Shown here: positions 16,738 to 25,293 of the stretch, in pieces
Layout: each line of letters begins with the position of its first letter
Position numbering within the stretch: position 1 is the stretch's first letter
Assembly: GCA_035547835.1 (NCBI GenBank)
Contig: DASZTW010000008.1
Location: forward strand, 62,001-126,000
From: Acidimicrobiales bacterium
GTDB lineage: Bacteria > Actinomycetota > Acidimicrobiia > Acidimicrobiales > Iamiaceae
Length of the DNA: 64,000 bases
Direction: 5' to 3'
Program-made: the position numbers and the translations under genes
The notes under the pieces: model-generated
What the model was told of the DNA's origin: nothing
Databases searched by the model: none
What the model saw: the letters and a program-made list of their open reading frames with translations, nothing else

Positions 16738-17770
16738 GGGTGGCTCCGAGTCTCGGGTCGACCAGCACCTTGCCGGCGATGTCGCCCGCGGCCAGCCCGC
16801 GAAGCGCACCGAGCAAGCCGTGCAGGCCGACGTCGGCGGGTTCGATCAAGTCGTCGACCGGCAGGCGCCCCGAGGCCAGCAGGTCGACGGCGTCGTGGAA
16901 GCCGCCGGCGTCGTAGCAGAACGCCCCGGTGACCACGAGCTCGTTGAGCACGATGCGGTTCGGGTCGAAGCGAGGCGGTTCGATGCCGGAACCGACGAGC
17001 ACCAACGTTCCGGTGCGCTCCAACTGGGCCAGCCCGGCTTCCATGGCCTGCACCTTGCCGGAGCACTCGAGCACCACGTCGACCGCCTGATCGACCACTT
17101 TGCCGGGCTCGGCGATGCTGGGAACCTCGAGCTCGTCCGGCAGGCAGGTGGCGGTGGCTCCCACCCGCACGGCCAAGTCGCGTCGACGTTGGTTGGGCTC
17201 GCACACCACGACGTGGTCGACGCCACGGTCGCGCAGCACGGCGACGGCCAGCGCACCGATCGGACCGCCGCCGAGCACCAGCACGCGTTGGCCCGGCTCG
17301 ACCGGCGCGAGCGTGAGCGCGTGGAGGGCCACGGCGAGCGGCTCGGCCAGCGCCGCGGCGCGAAGCGAGAGGTGGTCGGGCACTCGGATGGCTTCCGCCG
17401 CCGGAATCGCCTTGAGCGCGGCGAACGCCCCTTGCCAGACCTGGGTGCCGGGGGTGTCGCGCTCGGCGCACAGCGATGGCCGACCGGCCAGGCAGTGGCG
17501 GCAGCGTCCGCAACGGGCCGCGGGCCCGCCCACCACGCGCTGGCCAACGGACCAACCCGCGACGTCGGGTCCCACCTCGACGACCGTGCCGGCGAACTCG
17601 TGGCCTTCGATCGACCCTGGCCGACCCCACCCTTCCAACATGAGGTGCAAGTCGGTGCCGCACACCCCGCAGTGCTCGACTGCGATGACCAGCTCGCCGG
17701 GACCCGCGGCGGGGACCGGTCGCGCCTCGATCGTGATCTCGCCCGGCGCCCGGTACACCGCGGCGTCCAT
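16730..17770 (-). CDS. Zinc-dependent alcohol dehydrogenase (MDR family)
   Basis: A 346-residue medium-chain dehydrogenase that oxidises alcohols with NAD(P). Catalytic zinc ligands are Cys37 in CGVCGTD and His57/Glu58 in GHE. The structural zinc cluster CGRCRHC...C is intact at residues 87, 90, 93 and 101. The Rossmann motif is LGGGPIGALAVAV. Length and layout match sorbitol/threonine-dehydrogenase-like enzymes. It starts 38 bp after the LivF-like ATPase gene, on the same strand, and overlaps the glyoxalase-like gene. A dehydrogenase embedded in an importer operon probably acts on the imported substrate. Confidence 0.92.
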   Translation of the reverse strand: MDAAVYRAPGEITIEARPVPAAGPGELVIAVEHCGVCGTDLHLMLEGWGRPGSIEGHEFAGTVVEVGPDVAGWSVGQRVVGGPAARCGRCRHCLAGRPSLCAERDTPGTQVWQGAFAALKAIPAAEAIRVPDHLSLRAAALAEPLAVALHALTLAPVEPGQRVLVLGGGPIGALAVAVLRDRGVDHVVVCEPNQRRRDLAVRVGATATCLPDELEVPSIAEPGKVVDQAVDVVLECSGKVQAMEAGLAQLERTGTLVLVGSGIEPPRFDPNRIVLNELVVTGAFCYDAGGFHDAVDLLASGRLPVDDLIEPADVGLHGLLGALRGLAAGDIAGKVLVDPRLGATHA

Positions 17771-17808
17771 GGTCGGTCCGGCAGGCGACGGGGGCGGCGG
17801 GCCGGGGC

Positions 17809-18720
17809 TCACGCCAGCTCGGTTCCGGGCTGTGCCCGGCGGTCCGCGATCAGCGGTCGTCGGCGTCGCAGTGGTGGCTCGGCTGCGTCGGCGGGGGGCG
17901 ACCCGGCCGACCCGGTGGTCGCGGCGGGCGCATCGCTGACCGCTTCGCTCGGACCGAGCGGGCCGTCCGCGGCATCGAGCTCGTCGCCAGGGGTCGCCGG
18001 CGCGCCGCCACCGCCGTTGCCGCTCGGGAGCAGCTGCTCGCTGAGGGCTCCCACTTCGGTCGAGGTGCCGCGGTGGCTGACCTCCCCGTGACGCAAGACG
18101 ACCGCTTGGTCGGCCAAGGCGAGCGCGTGGTGCACGTGCTGCTCGATCACCAGGATCGCCGTGCCCTCTTCTTTGATGCGAGCCAGCGTGCGGTACACCT
18201 CTTCGACCGTGACGGGTGCCAACCCGAGCGACAACTCGTCGGCCACCAGCAGACGTGGTTTGATCACCAGCGCGCGGGCCAATGCCAGCATCCGCTGCTC
18301 GCCGCCCGACAACGTTCCCGCGAGCTGGCGGCGCCGCTCGCCGAGCCGCGGGAACATCTCGCAGGCCTGGTCGATGCCGGCACGGAAGTCGCGGCCCATC
18401 TCCTGGCGGAACGACAGCGCCAGGTTCTCTTCGACCGTGAGCGTGGCGAAAACCGAGCGGCCCTCGGGGGCGTGGGCCACGCCGGCCTTGGCCAGGCGGT
18501 ACGCGCCGAGTTGCGAGGCCTCGCGACCCGAGTAGCGGAACGACCCGGCTGTGGGGCGGATCAGGCCCGAGCACACCCGGGCGATGGTGGTCTTGCCCGC
18601 CCCGTTTGCGCCGAGCATGGCGACCGCTTCGCCGGGTTGGATCTCCAGCGACACCCCGAAGATCGCGCGGAACGGGCCATAGCCGGCCTCGACTTCGTCG
18701 AGCTCCAACAAGGCGGTCAT
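17809..18720 (-). CDS. livF: Liv-type ABC transporter ATPase (LivF-like) with long C-terminal tail
   Basis: A 303-residue ATPase subunit of a branched-chain amino-acid type importer (HAAT family). Walker A GANGAGKTT near residue 37, LSGGEQRMLALARAL signature, VADELSLGLAP as Walker B region, and VIEQHVHHALALAD switch His. The usual LivF is about 235 residues. Here about 70 extra C-terminal residues rich in Gly, Ala, Pro and Ser end in PLRRRRPLIADRR, probably disordered and of unknown role. Its ATG overlaps the stop of the LivG-like gene (ATGA). The regulon palindrome upstream of the binding-protein gene presumably controls it. Confidence 0.9.
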   Translation of the reverse strand: MTALLELDEVEAGYGPFRAIFGVSLEIQPGEAVAMLGANGAGKTTIARVCSGLIRPTAGSFRYSGREASQLGAYRLAKAGVAHAPEGRSVFATLTVEENLALSFRQEMGRDFRAGIDQACEMFPRLGERRRQLAGTLSGGEQRMLALARALVIKPRLLVADELSLGLAPVTVEEVYRTLARIKEEGTAILVIEQHVHHALALADQAVVLRHGEVSHRGTSTEVGALSEQLLPSGNGGGGAPATPGDELDAADGPLGPSEAVSDAPAATTGSAGSPPADAAEPPLRRRRPLIADRRAQPGTELA

Positions 18721-19484
18721 GCGGGAACTCCGAGGTAGGCCTGGCGGACGATGGGGTCGTCGAGCACATCGTTGGTCGGGCCTTCGGCGATCAGGCGGCC
18801 GATGTCGAGGACGTACACCCGCTCGGTTACTTCCGCGACCATCTCGACGTCGTGCTCGACCAGCACGATCGCGGTGTGGTGCCGTTCGCGCACGAGCCGC
18901 AGCACGTCGACCATGGCCGTGGTCTCGGCGCGGTCGAGGCCCGACGACGGCTCGTCGAGCAGCAACAAGCGGGGCTTGGTCATGAGCGCCCGACCCAGCT
19001 CGACCAGACGGCCGTGCCCGAGGCTCAGGGCCTCGATGGGACGCTCGGCTTCGTCGGCGATCCCGAGCATCTCGAGCACGCCGAGCGCTTCGTCTCGCTC
19101 CGCTTGCGTGATCCGGCCGCGGCCGGCGAGGTCACGCAGCACGCCGCCGTCGCGCTGCTGACTCCGCCCCGCCACGAGCAAGTGGTCGCAAGCGGTCATG
19201 CCCGGAAACAGCTCGATGCGTTGGAAGGTGCGACCGAGGCCGAGGCGGGACCGGCGGTACTCAGGCTGCAACGACAAGTCGCGCCCCGCGAACGTGATCC
19301 GCCCCGAGTTGGGGCGGATCGTGCCGTAGATGCAGTCGAAGAACGTGGACTTGCCGGCGCCGTTGGGCCCGATGAGCCCGACGATCTCGGCTTCGTCGGC
19401 GTGCAGCGTCACGCCGTTCAGTGCGGACACGCCGCCGAAGCGCCGGCTCACGTCGACGGCGTCGAGCAGATGGGTGTCCGTCAC
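18717..19484 (-). CDS. livG: Liv-type ABC transporter ATPase (LivG-like)
   Basis: A 255-residue ATPase with Walker A GPNGAGKST, LGLGRTFQRIELFPGM, a signature-like LSLGHGRLVELGRAL (the canonical LSGGQ is changed to LSLGH), Walker B LLLLDEPSSGLD and the His switch VEHDVEMV. This is the standard LivG size. It starts at GTG 19484, which overlaps the permease stop (GTGA at 19481-19484), and ends overlapping the LivF ATG. With the fused permease and the binding protein it makes a complete importer. Confidence 0.9.
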   Translation of the reverse strand: MTDTHLLDAVDVSRRFGGVSALNGVTLHADEAEIVGLIGPNGAGKSTFFDCIYGTIRPNSGRITFAGRDLSLQPEYRRSRLGLGRTFQRIELFPGMTACDHLLVAGRSQQRDGGVLRDLAGRGRITQAERDEALGVLEMLGIADEAERPIEALSLGHGRLVELGRALMTKPRLLLLDEPSSGLDRAETTAMVDVLRLVRERHHTAIVLVEHDVEMVAEVTERVYVLDIGRLIAEGPTNDVLDDPIVRQAYLGVPA

Positions 19485-21496
19485 GATGCTTCCTCGGTCG
19501 ACGCGAGCGCACCGCGCACCTCGCCACGATCGTGGTCGCCCATGCCGAGGAGCCGGGCCACGCCCCGGATGGCGCCGCGTGTCTGGGCCTCGATGATCCC
19601 CTCGGGGTACTTCACGTACGTGATGATGCCGAGGCCGAACAGCACCTCGCTCCACAGCAACTGGTTCGAGATGCCGAGCGAGTTGATGATCTCGGGCACG
19701 AGCGCGAACGAGAAGCCCGCGGCGATGGCACCGAACACCGACTGGGACCCGATCGTGACCACGATGAGCACCCAGAACAGGCCGAGCAGATAGACGAAGT
19801 CGGTTGGGTTCGCCGCGGTGCGGTAGCTGGCCAGCAGCCCACCGCCGAGGCCGGCCAGGGCGCCGGACACGGCGAACGCGGTGATCTTGGCGCGGACCGG
19901 GTTGATGCCGATCGACGAGGCGGCGCGTTCGCTGCCGCGGATGGCGTTGAGGTATCGACCAGTGGTGCCCTTGCTGATCAGCAGGACTGCGCCACCGGCG
20001 ATGCCGAGGAACAACAGGCACAGCACGAAGTAGGAGCGGTCGTGCAACGGGTAGCCGAAGTCGAACGGGCCGATGACCGGGCGTGCGACCGTCAGCGGCG
20101 TGGACCCGTGGCCGACCCACGACAAGGGTGCGAGGACGTTGTCGAACAACAAGGCGAACGCCAGCGTGGCCAGCGCGACGTAGATGCCCGCGAGGCGCAG
20201 CGCGGGGATCGCCACGATCGCGCCCACCGCTGCCGACAGCAACATGCCGAGCACCAGTGCCAACAGCACCGACATGTTCTGGTTGTGGACGAGTTGGCCG
20301 ACGGTGAACGCGCCGGTCGCGGCGAAGGTCGCCTGGCACAACGAGATCTGGCCGGCCATGCCGGTGACCACGGTGATCGACAAGAAGATGATGCTGTAGA
20401 TCACCCCTTCGGTCATCCGACCCACCCACACCTCGTTCAGCACGAACAACGTGAGCACGACCAGAGCGATCAGCGCGCCCGAGCCCGCCATGCGGGTGCC
20501 GACTGTGGCCCACGCCGGCCGGTCGACGGCCGCGGGTGGGGGTGGCGGTGGATCGACGCCGGCCAGGGGGTCGGCCAGCTCACGGCGGCGAGCGAGGCCG
20601 GGCAGCGCGATCAGCAGCACCACCAGCACGACGAACGGGAGCGACGGGCGCAGACCCGTGAACAGCACGCTGCTGTGCGGCAGGTAGCCCGAGAAGAGCT
20701 CTTGGATCGCGCCGAGCCCGATACCGCCGGCGAACGCCAGCGGCACGCTCGACAAGCGGGCAAAGACGCAGGCTGCGATCGCGGCCACCAGCAGGGCGAA
20801 GTAGAAGTCGGCGATCACTTGCTCGAACAGGGGTGCCATCAACACGCCGGTCAGGCCGGCGAGGAGCCCCGAAAGCAGCCACGACACCCCCGAGACCCGA
20901 TCTGCGTTCACGCCGCTCAGCTCGGTCATGCGGTGGCTCTCGGCGACGGCCCGCATCCCGAGGCCGACGCCCGTCCACCGGAACATGGCGGTGAGCCCGG
21001 CCGCCACCACCACGGTGGCGATGATGGTGATCACCTGATTCTGGTCCCAGTAGAACTGGCTGAAGTGGTACACGGGCACGTTGGTCCACGGGAACGCGCC
21101 GCCGTGGCCACCGGGTGCGAGGCCGGGTGGGTGTTGGAGCGGCGTCTGCCCCACGAACACCTGCACGAACGCGGGGATGGCGATCAGCAGCCCCAACGTG
21201 GTGACCAGCCGTGCGAGTGCCGTCGAGCTGCGCAGGTAGTGGAACAACCCGCGCCCGATGAGCAAGCTCAGCAGCGGACCGATGACCACGATGGCCACGA
21301 TCGCGGCCGGCACCACCGACCAGTGCGACGTGACCCGCAGCTTGTAGAACACGACGCCCGACACGAACGCCTGCGCGCCGTACGCCAAGTTGAAGACGCC
21401 TGAGGTCTTGTACGTGAGCACCAGGCCGACAGCCATGAGCGCGTACACGCACCCGATCGGCACGCCTTGGATGATGTGGGTCAGGAATTCGGTCAT
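19481..21496 (-). CDS. Fused Liv-type permease (LivH-LivM in one chain)
   Basis: A 671-residue membrane protein joining both permease subunits. Residues about 1-310 are LivH-like (VPIGCVYALMAVGLVLTYKTSGVFNLAYGAQ, later GVSWLLSGLLAGLTGVLMAP). A cytoplasmic linker with PPPPPP near 340 follows. Residues about 355-650 are LivM-like (GVIYSIIFLSITVVTGMAGQISLCQ ... RGSERAASSIGINPVRAKITAFAVSGALAGLGGGLLA). In most bacteria these are two ~290-residue proteins, so this fusion fixes one of each half per transporter. The importer brings amino acids or hydrophobic/aromatic acids into the cell; the substrate is set by the binding protein. It sits 43 bp after the binding-protein gene. Confidence 0.92.
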   Translation of the reverse strand: MTEFLTHIIQGVPIGCVYALMAVGLVLTYKTSGVFNLAYGAQAFVSGVVFYKLRVTSHWSVVPAAIVAIVVIGPLLSLLIGRGLFHYLRSSTALARLVTTLGLLIAIPAFVQVFVGQTPLQHPPGLAPGGHGGAFPWTNVPVYHFSQFYWDQNQVITIIATVVVAAGLTAMFRWTGVGLGMRAVAESHRMTELSGVNADRVSGVSWLLSGLLAGLTGVLMAPLFEQVIADFYFALLVAAIAACVFARLSSVPLAFAGGIGLGAIQELFSGYLPHSSVLFTGLRPSLPFVVLVVLLIALPGLARRRELADPLAGVDPPPPPPAAVDRPAWATVGTRMAGSGALIALVVLTLFVLNEVWVGRMTEGVIYSIIFLSITVVTGMAGQISLCQATFAATGAFTVGQLVHNQNMSVLLALVLGMLLSAAVGAIVAIPALRLAGIYVALATLAFALLFDNVLAPLSWVGHGSTPLTVARPVIGPFDFGYPLHDRSYFVLCLLFLGIAGGAVLLISKGTTGRYLNAIRGSERAASSIGINPVRAKITAFAVSGALAGLGGGLLASYRTAANPTDFVYLLGLFWVLIVVTIGSQSVFGAIAAGFSFALVPEIINSLGISNQLLWSEVLFGLGIITYVKYPEGIIEAQTRGAIRGVARLLGMGDHDRGEVRGALASTEEAS

Positions 21497-21539
21497 CTAG
21501 TCGACAGCAGTGTGGTCGAGACGCCGAGGCGACCGGCGG

Positions 21540-22829
21540 TCACGACTTGTAGGACGGCTCCGGTGGTTGGCCGGCCGGGAGGTTGGAGGGGAAGCAGAGG
21601 AACGGCTTGCCGTCCTTGGCGAACTGGGGGACGAACTTCCCGTTCCGCACGACGGAGTACGCCGCGCACCCGGGGTTCCACTTGTCGGTGTGGGCGATGG
21701 TCCAGTCGATGGGTGGGAGGATCCCGTTTGCCGAGTAGTCGGTCATCCCGTTCAGCGCGGCGACCACCTTCGAGCGGGTGAAGTCCTTGCCGGCGGCCTT
21801 GATGCCGGTGACCAACATGTCCGCGGAGATCCAGCCCGACAGTGAGATTTCGCTGACCGGCGCGTTGCGCTTCTTCATCCACGTGAGGAAGTCGCGCAGC
21901 CCGGGGGGCGGGTTCTTCGTCTCGAGGGGCGTGAAGAACGTGAGCACGTAGGAGCCGTTGAAGTTGGGGTCGGTCTTGATCTGGTCGTAGTAGCCGTCGG
22001 GCAGGTACATCGTGGCGTTGAAGTTCTGCTTGCGCATCTCGCGCGCGATGGCGCCCATCCCGTTGACGTCGACGCAAGCGGCCACGATGTCGACCCCTGC
22101 GCGCTTCATGGCCGAGACGTCGCCGCTGAGATCGGTGACGGGGTACGGGACTGCGGAGTCCGTGAAGGCCACCTTGGCCACCGGGAAGTGCTTGTACGTG
22201 TTCGTGATACCGGTCGCGCACTGCTTTGACTCGTCGATGTTGTACGCGAGGATCGCGACCTTCTTCTTGCCGAGCTTCTTGGTGAGCCAGGCCGCGCCGG
22301 TGCTGGGCGCTTTGAAGTTCAAGTTCGAGCCCTTGTCACCGAACAGGCTCGGGCCCGACGACCACTGCGGGTTGATGTTCCAGCCGAAGGTGGGGATGCA
22401 GTTCTGGGCGAGCAAGTTGCCGCCCGTGAACAGCAGCGAGGCCACCGGTGCCACTGCGAACACGTTGGCTTGGGTGATGAGGCGTTGGGTGGCTTGCGTG
22501 TTGTTGAGGGCCTGGTCGTCTTCCTTGTCGACGAGGTTCAGCTTGCGCCCGAACACGCCGCCTTTCGAGTTGACCATGTCGAAGTAGGCCTCGGCGCCCG
22601 ACCACGCTTGGCTGTAGTCGAAGCCCAGCGGGTTGGTCTTGGACGCCATGCCGCCGATGCGGATCTCCGTGGCGCTGACACCTTGTCGTTCATTGGGGCT
22701 CTGGCACGTCTGGCCGGGTTTGGTCGACGTCGACGTGTTCGACTTCGAGTTGCTGCATGCGGCCGGCAGGCCGACGAGCAGCCCGGCGAGCAGGATCGTG
22801 CCGGCAGTTCGCCATGGACGCAGACGCAT
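21540..22829 (-). CDS. ABC-importer substrate-binding lipoprotein (LivK-like)
   Basis: A 429-residue periplasm/cell-surface type I binding protein (peripla_BP_6 family). An N-terminal signal MRLRPWRTAGTILLAGLLVG is followed by LPAAC, so Cys25 is the likely lipid anchor. The mature part begins with a Ser/Thr-rich spacer, then GVSATEIRIGGMASKTNPLGFDYSQ, typical of Liv-type receptors. I choose ATG 22829 because GGAGGAACAG directly precedes it; the frame could open at 22883, but that would absorb the operator. The regulon palindrome at 22876-22893 lies about 47 bp upstream. This gene heads the importer operon. The ligand is unknown. Confidence 0.92.
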   Translation of the reverse strand: MRLRPWRTAGTILLAGLLVGLPAACSNSKSNTSTSTKPGQTCQSPNERQGVSATEIRIGGMASKTNPLGFDYSQAWSGAEAYFDMVNSKGGVFGRKLNLVDKEDDQALNNTQATQRLITQANVFAVAPVASLLFTGGNLLAQNCIPTFGWNINPQWSSGPSLFGDKGSNLNFKAPSTGAAWLTKKLGKKKVAILAYNIDESKQCATGITNTYKHFPVAKVAFTDSAVPYPVTDLSGDVSAMKRAGVDIVAACVDVNGMGAIAREMRKQNFNATMYLPDGYYDQIKTDPNFNGSYVLTFFTPLETKNPPPGLRDFLTWMKKRNAPVSEISLSGWISADMLVTGIKAAGKDFTRSKVVAALNGMTDYSANGILPPIDWTIAHTDKWNPGCAAYSVVRNGKFVPQFAKDGKPFLCFPSNLPAGQPPEPSYKS

Positions 22830-22875
22830 CTGTTCCTCCCCCGATGAGACGACATCCCCAATGCCGTGGCGGAAA

Positions 22876-22893
22876 CCTAACACGCGTGTCAGG
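22876..22893. promoter_or_regulatory. Regulon operator 4 (ABC importer operon)
   Basis: CCTAAC-acgcgt-GTCAGG with flanks GAAA and TTTC, one mismatch from consensus. It overlaps the stop codon of the tetR gene at 22889 and lies 47 bp upstream of the binding-protein start. Confidence 0.7.
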
Positions 22894-23614
22894 TTTCTCG
22901 ACGGCTGGATCGAGCGGATCTGCCGAACAAGCTGTCGTGGACGGCGATCGCCAGGGCGTCGATCGTCCGCTCGGGGTCGAGCCGGAGCTGGCCCGACACG
23001 CCGTAGTAGTTGAACCGCTCGATCATCGCCAGCAGCGCCAAGCTGGCGACGTCGGGGTCGAGCTTCTTCGCCGGGCTGGCGTCGACGTGTCGCGCGAACG
23101 CCACCGCCAGCTCACCGAGCATCTGGTTGCCGAGCTGCCCGAACTCCGAACCGTCGGCTTCGGCCTCGGTCCATGCCCGGATCACCGGCCCATAGTGGGA
23201 GTACAACTCGGCGAACTCGGCCAACCACTTGCGCAGCGCGTCGACGCCGTCGGGGCCTGGTTCGAACGGGTCCAGCGAGTGGACCAGGGCCGACATCTGC
23301 TCGGCGACGTCGGCGGTCAGCACGCCGAAGATGTCTTCCTTGTTGGCGAAGTACAAGTAGAAGGTGCCGTGCGACAGGCGAGCGCGGCGCACGATGTCGT
23401 CGACCCGGGCGGCGTGATAGCCCTTCGCCGCGAACACCTTCACGGCGGCATCGAGCAACCGGCGGACGGTGCGCTTGCCCCGGGTGCGCAGCTCGCGCCC
23501 CTGGGCCGGAGCCCCTGGCCCCCCGACGGGGCGGCGACCGGGAGGCTGGATCGCCCCGTCGGTCGATGCAGCGGCGGGTCGGGATCCGGGCCTGCGACCG
23601 GATCGTTCGGGCAC
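22889..23614 (-). CDS. TetR-family regulator 1 (candidate regulon repressor)
   Basis: A 241-residue TetR protein. The DNA-binding domain follows a roughly 45-residue Arg/Gly/Pro-rich lead: RGKRTVRRLLDAAVKVFAAKGYHAARVDDIVRRARLSHGTFYLYFANKEDIF. Its recognition segment SHGTFYLYF is identical to that of the paralogue at 25294-25986, so both may read the same operator. The GTG start at 23614 lies 5 bp after the aldolase stop, so it is third in that operon. Its own stop overlaps the regulon palindrome in front of the importer operon. The C-terminal ligand-binding part gives no clue to the inducer. Confidence 0.88.
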   Translation of the reverse strand: MPERSGRRPGSRPAAASTDGAIQPPGRRPVGGPGAPAQGRELRTRGKRTVRRLLDAAVKVFAAKGYHAARVDDIVRRARLSHGTFYLYFANKEDIFGVLTADVAEQMSALVHSLDPFEPGPDGVDALRKWLAEFAELYSHYGPVIRAWTEAEADGSEFGQLGNQMLGELAVAFARHVDASPAKKLDPDVASLALLAMIERFNYYGVSGQLRLDPERTIDALAIAVHDSLFGRSARSSRRET

Positions 23615-23619
23615 GGCGA

Positions 23620-24267
23620 TCAGATCCCACGAAGCAGGCGGTACACCCCTGCGAAGTCGTCGTTCACCTTCTGGGGGATCGGCACGATCTCGCCGACTTG
23701 GCGGGCACCCCACACGATCTGGGCAGTTCGCTCGACCACCCCGGCGTGGTGCAGTGCTTCGGCCGGGTCCTTGCCGACCACCACCATGCCGTGGTTGGCG
23801 AGCAGCACCGCGCTGCGGTCGCCGAGGTGGCGGGCGGCCTCCGCGCCCAGGTCGTCGGTGCCGGTCGTGCGGTACTCGGCGATCGGCACGTCGCCGCCGA
23901 TGTACACCACGACTTCCTCGATCACCGCGGGGATCGGCTCGTGGATCAGGGCGAACATCGTGGCGTAGATCGGGTGGAGGTGGATCACGCCGCCGATCTC
24001 GGGGTAGCGGCGCAGCACTTCGAGGTGCAGCGCCTTCTCGCTGGTGGGCCCGCGCACGCCGTCGAGCACGTCGCCGTCCAGGCTGCACACCACGAGGTCG
24101 TCGAGCGTCATCGTGTCGTACGGCACCGACGACGGGGTGAGCACGACCGAGCCGTCGGGGTCGCGTCCCGACACGTTGCCCGACGTCCCCTCGACGAGGC
24201 CCTTGCGCAACAAGGCCTGTGCGGTCTCGAGCACGGCCTGGCGCGTGGCTTGGGCCTTCATGGTCAT
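23620..24267 (-). CDS. Class II aldolase/adducin-family protein
   Basis: A 215-residue zinc-dependent aldolase of the fuculose-/ribulose-phosphate type. Marks: EGTSGNVSGRD (phosphate-binding turn, residues 26-36), KALHLEVLRRYP with the catalytic Glu, the metal-ligand pair HLHPIYATMF, and the third ligand in ANHGMVVVG. Family members split phosphorylated sugars or decarboxylate four-carbon sugar acids. The ATG overlaps the dehydrogenase stop (ATGA at 24264-24267). With the upstream hydroxyacid dehydrogenase and the FGGY kinase under the same operator it may form a sugar-acid route; that is inference. Confidence 0.88.
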   Translation of the reverse strand: MTMKAQATRQAVLETAQALLRKGLVEGTSGNVSGRDPDGSVVLTPSSVPYDTMTLDDLVVCSLDGDVLDGVRGPTSEKALHLEVLRRYPEIGGVIHLHPIYATMFALIHEPIPAVIEEVVVYIGGDVPIAEYRTTGTDDLGAEAARHLGDRSAVLLANHGMVVVGKDPAEALHHAGVVERTAQIVWGARQVGEIVPIPQKVNDDFAGVYRLLRGI

Positions 24268-25238
24268 GACAGCACCTCGGGGTTCGCGATGTGGAGGGGG
24301 CGCTCGCCGGAGAGGAGCCGAACGAGGTCGTCGGCGATGATCGCCGAGTGGTTCGCCTCCGTGTCGTAGGTGGCGCCACCGATGTGCGGGGTGAGCACCA
24401 CGTTGTCCATCGTGAGCAACGGATGGCCCTCCGGCAGCGCCTCGCCTTGGAAGTGGTCGAGGCCCGCGCCGCCGAGCTTGCCGCTGCGCAGCCCGTCGAC
24501 CAGCGCGTCGAGGTCGTGCAGGCCGGCACGTGCGGTGTTGAGGTAGACCGCGCCGTCACGCATCTTGGCCACTTGTGCGGCGCCGATCATCCCGGCGCTC
24601 TCGGGGGTGACGGCCGCGTGCATCGACACCACATCGGCTTCCGCGAGCAGGGAGTCCAGGTCGTGGGTGGCGTCGGGGGCAAACGGGTCGGCCGTGATGA
24701 CCCGCATCCCGAGTCCCTCGAGTCGCCAGGCTGTGGCGCGACCGACGGCACCAAGGCCGACGATCCCGGCCGTGCGGCCGGCGAGCTGCCAGGCCCGGAA
24801 CCGCTGGTAGGGGATGGAGCCGCCGGCGAACACCTGGTTCGTGCGGACGTCGCGGTCGGCGGGGAGCAGGTGCCGGTTCACGGCGAACAGCAGGGCGACC
24901 GTGAGCTCGGCCACCCCGTCGGCGTTGCGGCCGGGCGCGTGCAGCACCGGGATGCCCTTGGCCGTGGCGCCGGCCACGTCGACGTTGGTGGGGTCGCCCC
25001 GCGTCGAGCCGATGGCCACCAGGGGCAGATCGAGCACCGGGCCCTTGCACTCGTCGGCCTCGCAGATCACGACGGTCGCGCCTTCGCCCTCGATCCGCGC
25101 GGCGAGATCGGCCGCGCCGTACAGCCGCAGCGGCTGGTGGTCGATCCACGGATCGAGGATCGGCTCGGCCACCTTGGCGAGCGTTTCGAGGCCAGGGCCT
25201 CGAAACGGTGCGGTCACGAGTGCCCGTGGTCGGTCCAT
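24264..25238 (-). CDS. D-2-hydroxyacid dehydrogenase (phosphoglycerate-dehydrogenase-like)
   Basis: A 324-residue NAD-dependent dehydrogenase. The Rossmann motif is GIVGLGAVGRATA. The catalytic Arg is in NTARAG, the Glu in DHFQGEALPEGHP and the His in LTPHIGGAT, the standard Arg-Glu-His set of this family. SerA-type regulatory domains are absent. It is the first gene of an operon with the aldolase and TetR 1, and is divergent from TetR 2, with the regulon palindrome 25262-25279 in the 55-bp gap. FGGY kinase, class II aldolase and this type of dehydrogenase recur together in sugar-acid degradation, which is the likely context. Confidence 0.88.
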   Translation of the reverse strand: MDRPRALVTAPFRGPGLETLAKVAEPILDPWIDHQPLRLYGAADLAARIEGEGATVVICEADECKGPVLDLPLVAIGSTRGDPTNVDVAGATAKGIPVLHAPGRNADGVAELTVALLFAVNRHLLPADRDVRTNQVFAGGSIPYQRFRAWQLAGRTAGIVGLGAVGRATAWRLEGLGMRVITADPFAPDATHDLDSLLAEADVVSMHAAVTPESAGMIGAAQVAKMRDGAVYLNTARAGLHDLDALVDGLRSGKLGGAGLDHFQGEALPEGHPLLTMDNVVLTPHIGGATYDTEANHSAIIADDLVRLLSGERPLHIANPEVLS

Positions 25239-25261
25239 CGGGCGGATGTTACCGTTGCTTA

Positions 25262-25279
25262 CCTGACGCCGTTGTCAGG
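25262..25279. promoter_or_regulatory. Regulon operator 5 (between divergent dehydrogenase operon and tetR 2)
   Basis: CCTGAC-gccgtt-GTCAGG, a perfect copy. It lies 23 bp from the dehydrogenase start and 14 bp from the tetR 2 start, so one bound repressor could silence both directions. This is the strongest hint that the neighbouring TetR binds this palindrome. Confidence 0.75.
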
Positions 25280-25293
25280 TACAGGGAGTCCCA

